A stretch of DNA of 64,000 nt from an uncultured Bacilli bacterium (GTDB taxonomy: Bacteria; Bacillota_I; Bacilli_A; RF39; UBA660): NCBI GenBank assembly GCA_934096985.1, contig CAKONC010000004.1:69618-133617 (forward strand), given 5' to 3'. Shown here piece by piece: positions 17,059 through 26,414 of this stretch. The position numbers were made by a program, and so were the translations under genes. The notes beneath the pieces are model-generated. The model saw only the letters and a list, made by a program, of their open reading frames with translations, made no database searches and was not told the origin of the DNA. How positions within the stretch are numbered: position 1 is the stretch's first letter; each line of letters begins with the position of its first letter.

Positions 17059-17065
17059 ACATAAG

Positions 17066-17827
17066 TCATAACATTTTACTAATTTCTATAAATACTTCTT
17101 CATTAATCTGCTCAGCTCTAACATTTTCATTAAAACCATACTTTAATAAAGTGGGCAAAATTTTGTTAAATTTGTCAACCCCAAGGTTATTCTTTAACGT
17201 TTTCCTTTTTTGAGAAAAAGCAAGTTTTAAAAAGTTAAAATATTCTTCTTCATTAATATTTAAATTTCTGTTTCTAGGGACAAATGAGATAACCTTGCTA
17301 TCAACCTTAGGTACTGGAGAAAAATTATTTTTTCCAACAAAAATTTCGTCTTTAACTTCATAATAATAATTTAAATATACAGTAAAATAACCATATTCTT
17401 TATTACCTGGCATACTTGTAAATCTATCAGCCACCTCTTTTTGAACCATAAAAACCATTTTCGAAGGTTTTATATTCGAAGTAACGTACTCAATAATTGA
17501 TGTCGTAATATAGTAAGGTAGGTTTCCAATAACATATATTTTATTATATCCTTTAGATATTTCCTCTAAATCAATTTTCAATATATCACTAAAAATAATT
17601 TCACAATTATCTGAATTATAAAAGTCTAAATATTTATGCATATCATCATCTATTTCTATGCATTTTAAATAACCATCTTTTTGAACTAAGTATTTAGTTA
17701 AAGCACCCTTTCCAGGGCCAATTTCTATTATTAAATCATTTTCGTTAGGGTCTACTAAATCTGTAATATTCTTTATTATTTGTTCATTTATTAAAAAATT
17801 TTGTCCAAATTTTTTCTTAGCTTTCAT
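17066..17827 (-). CDS. rsmA: 16S rRNA dimethyladenosine transferase RsmA (KsgA)
   Basis: A 253-residue methyltransferase that dimethylates two adjacent adenines near the 3' end of 16S rRNA in late 30S assembly. Visible motifs are KKFGQNFLINEQII, the SAM loop LIIEIGPGKGALTKYL, the catalytic NLPYYITT (normal IGNLPYY) and FSQKRKTLKNNL in the C-terminal domain. It overlaps the 3D-domain gene by 11 bases; the RNase M5 gene usually found before it is missing. Confidence 0.96.
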   Translation of the reverse strand: MKAKKKFGQNFLINEQIIKNITDLVDPNENDLIIEIGPGKGALTKYLVQKDGYLKCIEIDDDMHKYLDFYNSDNCEIIFSDILKIDLEEISKGYNKIYVIGNLPYYITTSIIEYVTSNIKPSKMVFMVQKEVADRFTSMPGNKEYGYFTVYLNYYYEVKDEIFVGKNNFSPVPKVDSKVISFVPRNRNLNINEEEYFNFLKLAFSQKRKTLKNNLGVDKFNKILPTLLKYGFNENVRAEQINEEVFIEISKML

Positions 17828-18353
17828 CTAACCAACCATTTCTTAAAACATCATATGTAATTTTATATCTTCCAATATGGCTTACTGCATATTCATAATC
17901 TGGGGCTAAAAAATCTAAATCATTTCCTGGAACTCCCCTATCTAAGACTATTGCAATAACAGGGTCACTAGATATTTTGGGAGCAGAAAATCTTACAATA
18001 GTTCCGCATGGAAGATTTGCACTTGAAGCTACAATATTTACATTTCCATAATCTTTGTCATTATAGGTATATGTTCCATCAGTAATATTATAATTACTTA
18101 AGCAAGCCAAAGTTCCACCACACAATGGGCAATTATAAATATAGCCTGTTAAATCTCCTGTATATGTATCTTTTGCACTATATAATGCATCATAATCAAA
18201 TTCATCAATTTTTAAAGCCATAGTAGCTTCATCAACTGTTTTATTTGGATTATTATTATGAACTTTAGATTCATAAACAAAACTATTTGTAAAAGTAGTA
18301 AAAATTATTAAAATTAATAAAATTAATTTTATACCTTTAAACATCTTCTTCAT
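17817..18353 (-). CDS. Secreted 3D-domain protein (YabE/YuiC C-terminal type)
   Basis: A 178-residue exported protein: signal peptide or anchor at the N-terminus (FKGIKLILLILIIFTTFTNS), then a region with two CxxC-like cysteines (YNCPLCGGTLAC), then a double-psi beta barrel with the three-aspartate pattern (IVLDRGVPGNDLDFLAPDYE). Such domains are found in RlpA/Sps-like wall hydrolases and resuscitation factors. It holds the yabE slot between tatD and rsmA but lacks the DUF348 and G5 domains of YabE. The cysteine pair is unusual for this domain. It has its own strong promoter. Confidence 0.8.
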   Translation of the reverse strand: MKKMFKGIKLILLILIIFTTFTNSFVYESKVHNNNPNKTVDEATMALKIDEFDYDALYSAKDTYTGDLTGYIYNCPLCGGTLACLSNYNITDGTYTYNDKDYGNVNIVASSANLPCGTIVRFSAPKISSDPVIAIVLDRGVPGNDLDFLAPDYEYAVSHIGRYKITYDVLRNGWLDES

Positions 18354-18375
18354 TTTATCCTCTTTTATAACTAAT

Positions 18376-18404
18376 ATTATAGCATTTGCATAAATTCTTG
18401 TAAA
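18376..18404 (-). promoter_or_regulatory. Promoter of the 3D-domain gene
   Basis: TTTACA, a 17-base spacer ending in TGC and a perfect TATAAT on the minus strand; one of the best sigma-A matches in the window. Confidence 0.7.
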
Positions 18405-18408
18405 CAAT

Positions 18409-18443
18409 TAAAAAAATATATGACTTTTCATCATATATTTAAA
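18409..18443 (-). terminator. Terminator of tatD
   Basis: ATATATGA in the last codons of tatD pairs with TCATATAT after the stop, followed by a T run on the minus strand. Confidence 0.7.
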
Positions 18444-19183
18444 TTAAATATCTTTTTAACGTTGCTATTAGTACTTTTCAATAAAGCTTCTTTAGTAATA
18501 TTTAAATTTGTACATAAAAATTTAGTTATATATTTAATGTTTCCAGGATAATTTTGCTTACCTCTTAAAGGAACTGGTGTTAAATATGGACTATCTGTTT
18601 CTAAAACTAAATAATCTATGCCAATACTTTTTACTACTTCTATAAGGTTACAATTTTTAAATGTAATAACACCATTTATTCCCAGTACAAATCCCATTTT
18701 AATATAATCTTTTGCAGTTTCTATTGAACCGGAAAATGAATGAATAACTCCAATAACTTTATGTTTCTTTAACATTTTTATTGTATCGTCTGTAGCATTT
18801 CTAGAATGAATGACTACAGGAAGATTATATTTTTCTGCTAAACATAATTGATAATCAAATATCTTAATTTGCTTTTCTTTATCAAAATTCTCATAGTGAT
18901 AATCTAAACCTATTTCACCAATACCAATTACCTGATTATTTTTTATCTCATCTTCTAATATCTTTAAATCATTTTGTGTAATATCTTCCGCAAATTCAGG
19001 ATGATACCCAATTACTCCAAAAATATCCTTATTATTAATCATTGAAAGAACTTCATTATTACTATTTTTATCACACCCTGCATTTATAAAATAAGAAATC
19101 CCATCATTTTTTGAAAGATTAATTACATTATTTATGTCATCATAATATTCTTTATAAAGATGACAATGTGTATCAAAAAACAT
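18431..19183 (-). CDS. tatD: TatD-family metal-dependent DNase
   Basis: A 250-residue TIM-barrel hydrolase with the TatD metal ligands: FDTHCHLY at the start, GEIGLDYHYE, VVIHSRNA, GVIHSFSG and the C-terminal LETDSPYLTP. Members act as 3'-5' exonucleases or D-aminoacyl-tRNA deacylases. It follows metG by 2 bases, as in Bacillus (metS-yabD), and is probably translated from the same transcript. Confidence 0.94.
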   Translation of the reverse strand: MFFDTHCHLYKEYYDDINNVINLSKNDGISYFINAGCDKNSNNEVLSMINNKDIFGVIGYHPEFAEDITQNDLKILEDEIKNNQVIGIGEIGLDYHYENFDKEKQIKIFDYQLCLAEKYNLPVVIHSRNATDDTIKMLKKHKVIGVIHSFSGSIETAKDYIKMGFVLGINGVITFKNCNLIEVVKSIGIDYLVLETDSPYLTPVPLRGKQNYPGNIKYITKFLCTNLNITKEALLKSTNSNVKKIFNLNI

Positions 19184-19185
19184 AA

Positions 19186-20718
19186 TTACTTTTCTATTCT
19201 AGCAAATAATACTTCAGCTTGACCAACTTTATTAGGCACTGGGTATTCACCAAAAGTATTAATTGTCTCAAAAGATGTTTTATTTGTATTTAACTGTTTA
19301 AATATTTTTTCTGAAGTTTCAGGTAAGAATGCTTGAAGTAAAACTGCACCAATTCTAATACATTCTACTAAATTATATAAAATTGTAGCAAGCCTTTCTT
19401 TTTTGCTTTCATCTTTAGCAAGTACCCAAGGAGTACTATCATCAATATATTTATTACATTTTCTAAATAATTCAAAAATTGAGTCTATTGCATTGGCAAT
19501 TTCAAGTTTATCCATATATGTAGTAGTTTTTTCTCTTAAAGAAGTCGCATAATTAATCAAATTATCATCCACTGGTTCATATACCTTTGGATTTGTTACT
19601 TCACCAGAAAAATATTTATTTATCATACCAATACTTCTATTAACAAGATTACCTAAAACGTTAGCAAGATCTGCATTTGTACGTGTTACTAATGCATCTT
19701 CAGAAAAATTTCCATCACTACCAAATGGTACTTCTCTTAATGCATAATATCTTACAGCATCTACGCCATAATCTTTAATATATTCACGAGGGTCCTTATA
19801 ATTCCCTAAACTTTTTGATATTTTACCACCATTTATTACTAACCATCCATGACCAAATACTTTTTTAGGTAATGGTAAATCTAAAGCCATTAACATGATT
19901 GGCCATATTATTGTATGAAAACGAATTATTTCTTTTCCTACAATATGTAAATCTGCAGGCCAATACTTTTTAAATAATTCATCATTATCAGTTAAATACC
20001 CTAATGCTGAAATATAATTTGATAGTGCATCAATCCATACATATACAATATGTTTGTCATCAAAAGAAACAGGTATTCCCCATTTAAATGAAGTACGAGA
20101 AACGCATAAATCCTCAAGGCCTGGTTTAATAAAATTATTTATCATTTCATTTTTACGTGAAACGGGTTCAATGAAATCTGGATGACTTTCTAAAAATTCC
20201 TCTAAACGTTTTTGATAATTTGATAGCTTAAAAAAATATGCTTCTTCTTTAACTAAATGAACTTCACGATGGCAATCTGGGCAACAACCGTTTTCATCTA
20301 ATTGAGTTTCGGTCCAAAAGGATTCACATGGCGTACAATATAATCCTTGATATTCACCTTTATAAATATCATTTTGATCATATAATTTTTTAAATATTTT
20401 TTGAACAACTTCTTCATGAATAGGATCAGTGGTCCTTATAAATTTATCATATGATATATCTAGACTTTTCCATAAATCCTTTGCATTATCAACTATTTTA
20501 TCTACGTATTCTTTTGGTGTAACTCCATGTTCTAATGCTTTTTTTTCAATTTTTTGGCCATGTTCATCAGTACCAGTCAAGAAAAATGTATCATAACCTT
20601 CTAAACGTTTATAGCGTGCTATAGCATCAGCAATAATTGTTGTATAACAATGACCAATATGAAAGTTATCTGATGGATAGTAAATTGGTGTTGTTAAATA
20701 AAACTTTTTACTTTCCAT
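19186..20718 (-). CDS. metG: Methionyl-tRNA synthetase
   Basis: A 510-residue class I synthetase. It has the ATP site PIYYPSDNFHIGH (HIGH), a four-cysteine zinc knuckle (CTPC and CPDC near residues 128-148) and KISKSLGN (KMSKS equivalent). It ends after the anticodon-binding helices, without the Trbp111-like C-terminal domain seen in B. subtilis. The gene starts one base after the dut stop with AAGGAGG upstream, so both are under the T-box leader. Confidence 0.96.
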   Translation of the reverse strand: MESKKFYLTTPIYYPSDNFHIGHCYTTIIADAIARYKRLEGYDTFFLTGTDEHGQKIEKKALEHGVTPKEYVDKIVDNAKDLWKSLDISYDKFIRTTDPIHEEVVQKIFKKLYDQNDIYKGEYQGLYCTPCESFWTETQLDENGCCPDCHREVHLVKEEAYFFKLSNYQKRLEEFLESHPDFIEPVSRKNEMINNFIKPGLEDLCVSRTSFKWGIPVSFDDKHIVYVWIDALSNYISALGYLTDNDELFKKYWPADLHIVGKEIIRFHTIIWPIMLMALDLPLPKKVFGHGWLVINGGKISKSLGNYKDPREYIKDYGVDAVRYYALREVPFGSDGNFSEDALVTRTNADLANVLGNLVNRSIGMINKYFSGEVTNPKVYEPVDDNLINYATSLREKTTTYMDKLEIANAIDSIFELFRKCNKYIDDSTPWVLAKDESKKERLATILYNLVECIRIGAVLLQAFLPETSEKIFKQLNTNKTSFETINTFGEYPVPNKVGQAEVLFARIEK

Positions 20719-20719
20719 A

Positions 20720-21199
20720 CTATACCTCCTTATTTGTACTGCCTATACCACCAGTTCTTTTAACATTAGTTTCTTCACCACAGGTTAAATAATTAAGAAT
20801 GATACCTTGTGCATAAGCATCTCCCACGTTAATTACAAACTCTTTATTCCCTTCATTTTGAAGTGCTACATACATATGTCCCTCGTTTGATTCATTGTTG
20901 TAATAATCTGCATCTATAATGCCAACTTGATTACATAATCTTATATTATATTTAAATCCCATACTGCTTCTTACTACAATCATTAAAAATTCATTATCTT
21001 GTAATTTAATTTTATATCCTGTAGGTATTTTTACTATTTCTCCGGGTTTAATTGTAATATTTCTAAACGCTATAAAATCATAACCAGCGCTTTTGCCAGT
21101 TTTTCTTTTAGGAAGAACTATACTATCGTATAAATTCTTATCATCAGCAACTGATTTTTTAAACTCCTCATAACTTATTTTTTCAAATCCTCTTTCCAT
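20720..21199 (-). CDS. dut: Deoxyuridine triphosphatase
   Basis: A 159-residue trimeric-type dUTPase: AGYDF near residue 43 (motif 1), RSSMGFKYNIRL (motif 2), the GIIDADYYN region (motif 3), GDAYAQGII (motif 4) and the C-terminal RTGGIGST (motif 5). It hydrolyses dUTP to dUMP and PPi. The N-terminus has about 30 extra residues (ERGFEKISYEEFKKSVAD) typical of a Firmicutes subfamily. ATG with AAGGAG upstream; the longer frame runs back through the T-box terminator and is rejected. First gene after the T-box. Confidence 0.93.
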   Translation of the reverse strand: MERGFEKISYEEFKKSVADDKNLYDSIVLPKRKTGKSAGYDFIAFRNITIKPGEIVKIPTGYKIKLQDNEFLMIVVRSSMGFKYNIRLCNQVGIIDADYYNNESNEGHMYVALQNEGNKEFVINVGDAYAQGIILNYLTCGEETNVKRTGGIGSTNKEV

Positions 21200-21214
21200 A
21201 TAAACTCCTTTCAA

Positions 21215-21416
21215 TAAAAAAAAACATGAACCAAAGGACGAATTATTATAAATCCGCGGTACCACCTTAATTCATGAATTTCATGCTCTTTAAACGATAA
21301 GGGAATTACCCGTAAACTACTCCAGACTCACAAAATAGACATTTTTATTCCTTTTTCACCATTAAGGAACTCTCTAAAAAAAATAATCTATAAATCTTTC
21401 CTTCTTTGTATTTACA
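21215..21416 (-). promoter_or_regulatory. T-box riboswitch (methionine type) controlling dut-metG
   Basis: On the minus strand the leader contains the invariant T-box AAGGTGGTACCGCGG (21254-21268), AGAGAG and GGTGAAAAAGGAA of stem I, and a terminator in which CATGAATTAAGG pairs with CCTTTGGTTCATG before a run of T. A candidate ATG specifier lies at 21340-21342, next to a TCTAT that can pair with ATAGA. T-box leaders sense uncharged tRNA; metG downstream supports a methionine specifier. Confidence 0.88.
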
Positions 21417-21421
21417 AGTAA

Positions 21422-21450
21422 ATATTAACATATTATTTATTTATTTTCAA
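21422..21450 (-). promoter_or_regulatory. Promoter of the T-box/dut/metG transcript
   Basis: TTGAAA, 17 bases, TAATAT on the minus strand; the -35 overlaps the last codons of spoVT. Confidence 0.5.
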
Positions 21451-21931
21451 TAATTTTTGTTACAACATTACCAATGATTTTTTCTTCACTAGAAAATGAT
21501 GTTTCTTTATAAAAGATTAACAAACCAACAATATCACTATCTATTATTATAGGATATATTAAAAAATAACCTTTTAATCCATTTATTAAATCTACATTAT
21601 TACTTTCATATTTTTTTCTTTCTTCAATAAAATTTAATAAATTATTATCAAGCTTTTCGTTAAGCAACTCTCCGTCAGTAATAAAATGTTCTTTATTTGT
21701 TACGAACATTTTAACATTTGCATAACTTTCTACAATTACTGTTAATTTATTAGCAAAATCCTTAATTAATCCAGATTTTTCATATTTTTTTAAAACTATA
21801 TTAGCATTATCAATAAATATTTCCAAATCATCATTACTATGTATATTTAGTACATTCCTTATCTCTTTAGGAATAACTATTCTTCCAAGTTCATCAATCT
21901 TTCTCACTATACCAGTATTTTTCAAAAACAC
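21437..21931 (-). CDS. spoVT: Stage V sporulation regulator SpoVT
   Basis: A 164-residue transcription factor with an N-terminal AbrB swapped-hairpin DNA-binding domain (TGIVRKIDELGRIVIPKEIR) and a C-terminal GAF-like domain. The GAF domain separates SpoVT from the smaller AbrB and matches its position right after mfd. In B. subtilis SpoVT modulates sigma-G genes in the forespore. Confidence 0.9.
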   Translation of the reverse strand: MFLKNTGIVRKIDELGRIVIPKEIRNVLNIHSNDDLEIFIDNANIVLKKYEKSGLIKDFANKLTVIVESYANVKMFVTNKEHFITDGELLNEKLDNNLLNFIEERKKYESNNVDLINGLKGYFLIYPIIIDSDIVGLLIFYKETSFSSEEKIIGNVVTKIIENK

Positions 21932-21970
21932 ACCTCATTTATAGTGTGCTTTTTTTAAATATTTATATAC

Positions 21971-24900
21971 CTATAATAATGTATTTAGTAACCTAACTAA
22001 GTATCTAATGAAATGTTCAGGTAAAGATTTATAATATAAAGTTATTATAATACATTCATGTTTATATGCTAAATTAAAATTATTACTAATACTTAATGCA
22101 TTATATAATAGTTTATCACCTTTTACCTTGCTTGATAATTCTTTAGGCAAAACTATTTCTACTAATCTATCAGTTTGACGTACTTTATTAATACCTAACT
22201 TTTTAGCAATTTTTTCAAACCATTCTTCATACATATAGTCTTCGGTTTTTTCATCAATTTTACCAAATCTATCTTGAATATTCTCTTTAATTTCAAGTAG
22301 TTTATCATAACTATCTATCTCATTAATCATTTGATGAATTTCAATTTTAATAGTCTCATCATCAACATATTTATCATCAATATGAGTATCTATATTTATT
22401 AATGCTTGATCATTATCACTATCTTCTTCGACGTAAATGCCTTTAACTTTTTTTAGTTCATCTTCGATCATCTTTGTATATAAAGAAACACCCACTGAAT
22501 CTACAAAACCTGCTTGAGAGGAACCAAAAATATCACCAGATCCTCTTATCGATAAATCTCTCATGGCAATTTTGTAACCACTACCTAAAGCTGTAAATTC
22601 TTTTAAAGCCTGAAGCCTTTTTATTGCTATGTCATTTAACATTTTCATTTTATTATATAGCAAAAATGCATACCCAATTTTGTCACTTCTTCCAACACGA
22701 CCACGAAGTTGATATAACTGAGAAAGTCCAAAATGATCTGCATCATATACAATAAGTGTATTTGCATTTGCTATATCAATACCATTTTCGATAATCGTAG
22801 TGCAAATTAAAATATCAAATTTATGATTAGTAAAATCATTCATTATATTATCAAGCTCATCTTTGTTCATTGTACCAAAAGCATATCTAATTTTTGCATC
22901 CGGAGCAAGTTTTTGTATTTCAGAAGTTTTTCCTTCCAATCCTGCAATATTGTTATATAAAATATATACTTGACCTTTTCTGCTTAATTCTTTATAGATA
23001 GCATCTTTTATTACATAATTATCTTCACTAGTAACATACGTTTGAACAGGATATCTATTACTTGGGGCTGTTTCAATTATGGAAAGATTTCTTAGCCCTG
23101 ATAAAGCCATTTTAAGCGTTCTTGGTATAGGTGTCGCAGATAAAGCTAAAACATTAATATCATTTTTTAACTCCTTAATCTTTTCTTTATGTTTTACGCC
23201 AAATCTTTGTTCCTCATCAATTATTAATAAACCTAATTTTTTATATTTAATTTTATCATTAAATATTTTATGAGTTCCAAAAAGTATATCAATACTGCCC
23301 TTTTCTAGTCCATCAAGAATTTCTTTTTCTTCTTTTGAGGTTGTAAATCTATTATATAATTTTATGTTTACTGGCCATGAAGCAAACCTTTTTAAAGCTA
23401 CGTTATATTGTTGCTTTGATAAAATAGTTGTGGGACATAAATAAATAACTTGTTTATTATTTAAAACCGCTTTAAACATAGTTCTTAGAGCAACTTCGGT
23501 TTTTCCAAAACCAACATCTCCACATAACAATCTATCCATTGGATTTCCACTTGATAAATCATCAGTAATATCATTGATAGCTTTTTGCTGATCAGGGGTT
23601 AAATCATAAGTAAATTCTTTAGCAAATATTAACTCTTCCTCATAAAATTTATATGGTTCAACTTTTACTGCAATCCGTTTTTGATATAGGTCAATAAGTT
23701 CTTCTGTAATGTCTTTAATTTTTGATTCAACATATTTTCTTGTTTTTAACCAAGATGATGAATTAAGCCTATTTAATTTAGGTTTTATACCATCTTTGTC
23801 AGAATATTTATATATGTTTTCAATTTTCTGTACGGGCACATAGATTTTATCATTATCCATATATAATAGCTGAATATAATCTTTTGTTATATTGCCACTA
23901 GTTAAACTAACTATACCATTATAAATTCCTATTCCATGATTGATATGAACTACATAATCACCTTTATTTAATTCATTATAGTCCGTTATTTTTTTGCCAC
24001 CATATAAGTTGTTTTGATATTTATAATCTCTTTTGATTTCATCTATATCATATTCACCGATAACAACATATGATTCAAAAATAAAGCCATGATTTATTTT
24101 TTGTTTAATAATCTTTACATCAGAAAATAGTTTTTTAATATTTTTTATCTCTTGTTCATTTGATAAACAAAATATGACTTGTTTTTTTTCATTAATCCAA
24201 TTTTTTACTTTAGTTTCCAAAAGATTTAAATCATTATTAAAATTTTCAATTTGGAAAGATTTGTATTCAATATCTTTACTTGATGTTCTAAAAGTATTCA
24301 AACTTAATTCATATTTTATATATATGTCATTTAAATCAAACATTAGCTTTTCTTTAACATCATTGGCTTTTTTATATTCTAAAATTTCTTCAGAAAGTTT
24401 TTTATATGCAGCTTCTATTTGAGGCCTTTCAATATTAATTACAAGTGGATCTTCTAAATAATCATATATTGATATAACATTTTTTGTTTTTATTTCATCA
24501 ACAGGCTTTATTATTAGACTATCAATTTTATTAATCGTCATTTGACTTGTTTCATCAAAATATCTTATTCCAATTATTTTATCATCGTCTAATTCAATTC
24601 TTAATGGATGAACTTCATTTATAGGGAAAATATCTATTATCATGCCACGTACAGAAAAATCACCTGTAGCAGCCGTAATTGAGTCTTTATGATATCCCAT
24701 ATTTATTAATTTTTCTATTACATTATTTCGTTCTATTTCCTTATTAATTTCTAATTTGATAAGATTTTTTGAAATTTCATCTTTATTTGGCAAATACATT
24801 AAATATGCCATTAAATTGCATATAATAATATGTTTCGAAGAATTTGCTTTATCTAAGGTGTTTAATCTTGTTAACTTTAATTCTGGTGATGCTGCTACCA

Positions 24901-25126
24901 TTGATGAAACAAAATCATCCATTAAAAATAGTAAACATTTGTCAGTATAAGTCTGAAGTAAATTATAATAATTATTTGATTCATAAATATTACTTGTTAA
25001 TATTATTATATTTTTTTGACTTTTTTTAAATAAATTTAACACATAAAAAACATTTAACTCAGAAGTTAAACCACATATTACAGAATCATTTTCATATGTA
25101 AAAATATTATTTAAAAAATCCATCAT
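21971..25126 (-). CDS. mfd: Transcription-repair coupling factor Mfd
   Basis: A 1051-residue DNA translocase that removes stalled RNA polymerase and recruits UvrA. Domains in order: UvrB-like N-terminus (degenerate), RNAP-interacting CarD-like domain (NKGDYVVHINHGIGIYNGI, about 385-405), helicase with Walker A LCGDVGFGKTEVALR and DEEQRFG, motif VI region QLRGRVGRSDKIGYA, and a C-terminal D7 domain. It is somewhat shorter than Bacillus Mfd (about 1,180). Two adjacent ATG codons exist; the second has better spacing from AGGTG. It overlaps pth by 4 bases; the fin gene found between them in Bacillus is absent. Confidence 0.95.
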   Translation of the reverse strand: MMDFLNNIFTYENDSVICGLTSELNVFYVLNLFKKSQKNIIILTSNIYESNNYYNLLQTYTDKCLLFLMDDFVSSMVAASPELKLTRLNTLDKANSSKHIIICNLMAYLMYLPNKDEISKNLIKLEINKEIERNNVIEKLINMGYHKDSITAATGDFSVRGMIIDIFPINEVHPLRIELDDDKIIGIRYFDETSQMTINKIDSLIIKPVDEIKTKNVISIYDYLEDPLVINIERPQIEAAYKKLSEEILEYKKANDVKEKLMFDLNDIYIKYELSLNTFRTSSKDIEYKSFQIENFNNDLNLLETKVKNWINEKKQVIFCLSNEQEIKNIKKLFSDVKIIKQKINHGFIFESYVVIGEYDIDEIKRDYKYQNNLYGGKKITDYNELNKGDYVVHINHGIGIYNGIVSLTSGNITKDYIQLLYMDNDKIYVPVQKIENIYKYSDKDGIKPKLNRLNSSSWLKTRKYVESKIKDITEELIDLYQKRIAVKVEPYKFYEEELIFAKEFTYDLTPDQQKAINDITDDLSSGNPMDRLLCGDVGFGKTEVALRTMFKAVLNNKQVIYLCPTTILSKQQYNVALKRFASWPVNIKLYNRFTTSKEEKEILDGLEKGSIDILFGTHKIFNDKIKYKKLGLLIIDEEQRFGVKHKEKIKELKNDINVLALSATPIPRTLKMALSGLRNLSIIETAPSNRYPVQTYVTSEDNYVIKDAIYKELSRKGQVYILYNNIAGLEGKTSEIQKLAPDAKIRYAFGTMNKDELDNIMNDFTNHKFDILICTTIIENGIDIANANTLIVYDADHFGLSQLYQLRGRVGRSDKIGYAFLLYNKMKMLNDIAIKRLQALKEFTALGSGYKIAMRDLSIRGSGDIFGSSQAGFVDSVGVSLYTKMIEDELKKVKGIYVEEDSDNDQALINIDTHIDDKYVDDETIKIEIHQMINEIDSYDKLLEIKENIQDRFGKIDEKTEDYMYEEWFEKIAKKLGINKVRQTDRLVEIVLPKELSSKVKGDKLLYNALSISNNFNLAYKHECIIITLYYKSLPEHFIRYLVRLLNTLL

Positions 25127-25674
25127 TCACCTTTTTTATTATAAGTATTCATACATTTTTCAATACCATAAATTATAAAACAATCTATCATTTCAGAATA
25201 TTTAGCATTGTTTAGACTTTCAAGTTCATCATTTGATAAATTTCCTAAAACATAATCTTTTATATCATTATTAGTTTCGTGGCCAATCCCAACCTTTAAA
25301 TGACAAAATTTCTGCGTACCTAAAGAATTAATAATGGATTTTATTCCATTATGCCCACCTGCAGATGAATCAAATTTAAAACGATATTGTCCACATTTTA
25401 AATCCAAATCATCATGAATAATTAATATATCTTCAAAATTTATTTTATAAAAATTTACAACTTTTACTACCGCAAAACCAGATAAATTCATATATGTTAA
25501 AGGTTTTAAAAAAATTACTTTTTCATTATTAATAGATTTTATAACATATTCATAATTATCTTTTGTAAGCCATCTTTCATTTTTTAAATAATTATCTAAT
25601 AATATAAAACCAACGTTATGTCTTGTATATTTATATTCTTTTCCTGGATTTCCTAATCCTACTATTAACTTCAT
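25123..25674 (-). CDS. pth: Peptidyl-tRNA hydrolase
   Basis: A 183-residue esterase that recycles peptidyl-tRNA. It shows VGLGNPGKEYKYTRHNVGF with the catalytic His at residue 19, FLKPLTYMNLSG, and HDDLDLKCGQYRF plus SAGGHNGIKSI. Normal length and motifs. It is followed by mfd (called spoVC in B. subtilis, where it is needed for sporulation). Confidence 0.96.
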   Translation of the reverse strand: MKLIVGLGNPGKEYKYTRHNVGFILLDNYLKNERWLTKDNYEYVIKSINNEKVIFLKPLTYMNLSGFAVVKVVNFYKINFEDILIIHDDLDLKCGQYRFKFDSSAGGHNGIKSIINSLGTQKFCHLKVGIGHETNNDIKDYVLGNLSNDELESLNNAKYSEMIDCFIIYGIEKCMNTYNKKGE

Positions 25675-25697
25675 ACCATCATTTAATAATTAAAAAA

Positions 25698-26414
25698 CTA
25701 ATTATTCCCTTTCTTTTTAAATACATTTTTATATGTTTTTAGATTTTCTATACAAATAACGTCATTAATTTTTACGTGATTTTTACTATTCTTAATACAC
25801 TTAACTATAACTATTGACGGACTTGCATTTGATTTTGTTTTTACTAATTGAACTTCTTTAATATTAAGATTATATTTATTTCCTAATATAAATAACTCGT
25901 CTAGCCTTTCGGTTCTATTTATTATATATAAAATTCCTTTATTTTCAAGATAGTTTTTTGCAACGATAAATATATCTTCAAGTTTTAACAAAACTTCATG
26001 TCTAGCAATCATTTTCTCTTGCACATCATTGACCATTTTCCCATTATATTCAAAATATGGTGGATTACACATCATTATACTAAATGACTCTTTTTTAAAA
26101 TAACTACCAATGTTTTTGACATCATCATTGATTATTGTTATTTGATTTTCTAAATTATTAATTTCAACCGATTTTTTGGCCAATTCAGAAATCTTAGATT
26201 GTATTTCAAAACCAACAATTGAAAATGAAGTATATTTAGATAAGATTAAACATGCAGCTCCATTACCAGTACAAATGTCTAGTATCTTACCACTTATATT
26301 ATATTTTTGCACAAATTCTGGTAATAATATTGAATCTAACGAAAACTTAAAAAAATCGGTATTTTGAAATATATACCTATTCTCATAATCAAATAAATCA
26401 TTTTTTACGATCAT
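25698..26414 (-). CDS. trmN6: tRNA1(Val) (adenine-37-N6)-methyltransferase-like protein
   Basis: A 238-residue class I SAM methyltransferase with motif I ILDICTGNGAACLIL (about residues 43-57) and the amino-methyltransferase motif NPPYF. The YabB/TrmN6 family modifies adenine N6 in tRNA; the exact tRNA target here is not known. It follows ricT with a 17-base overlap, as in the Bacillus yaaT-yabA-yabB order, though yabA is missing. Confidence 0.85.
   Translation of the reverse strand: MIVKNDLFDYENRYIFQNTDFFKFSLDSILLPEFVQKYNISGKILDICTGNGAACLILSKYTSFSIVGFEIQSKISELAKKSVEINNLENQITIINDDVKNIGSYFKKESFSIMMCNPPYFEYNGKMVNDVQEKMIARHEVLLKLEDIFIVAKNYLENKGILYIINRTERLDELFILGNKYNLNIKEVQLVKTKSNASPSIVIVKCIKNSKNHVKINDVICIENLKTYKNVFKKKGNN

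Noticed and set aside
20150..20165. ACGTGAAAC within metG, resembling half of parS
   Set aside because: Only a half site and inside conserved coding sequence; the other arm does not match.
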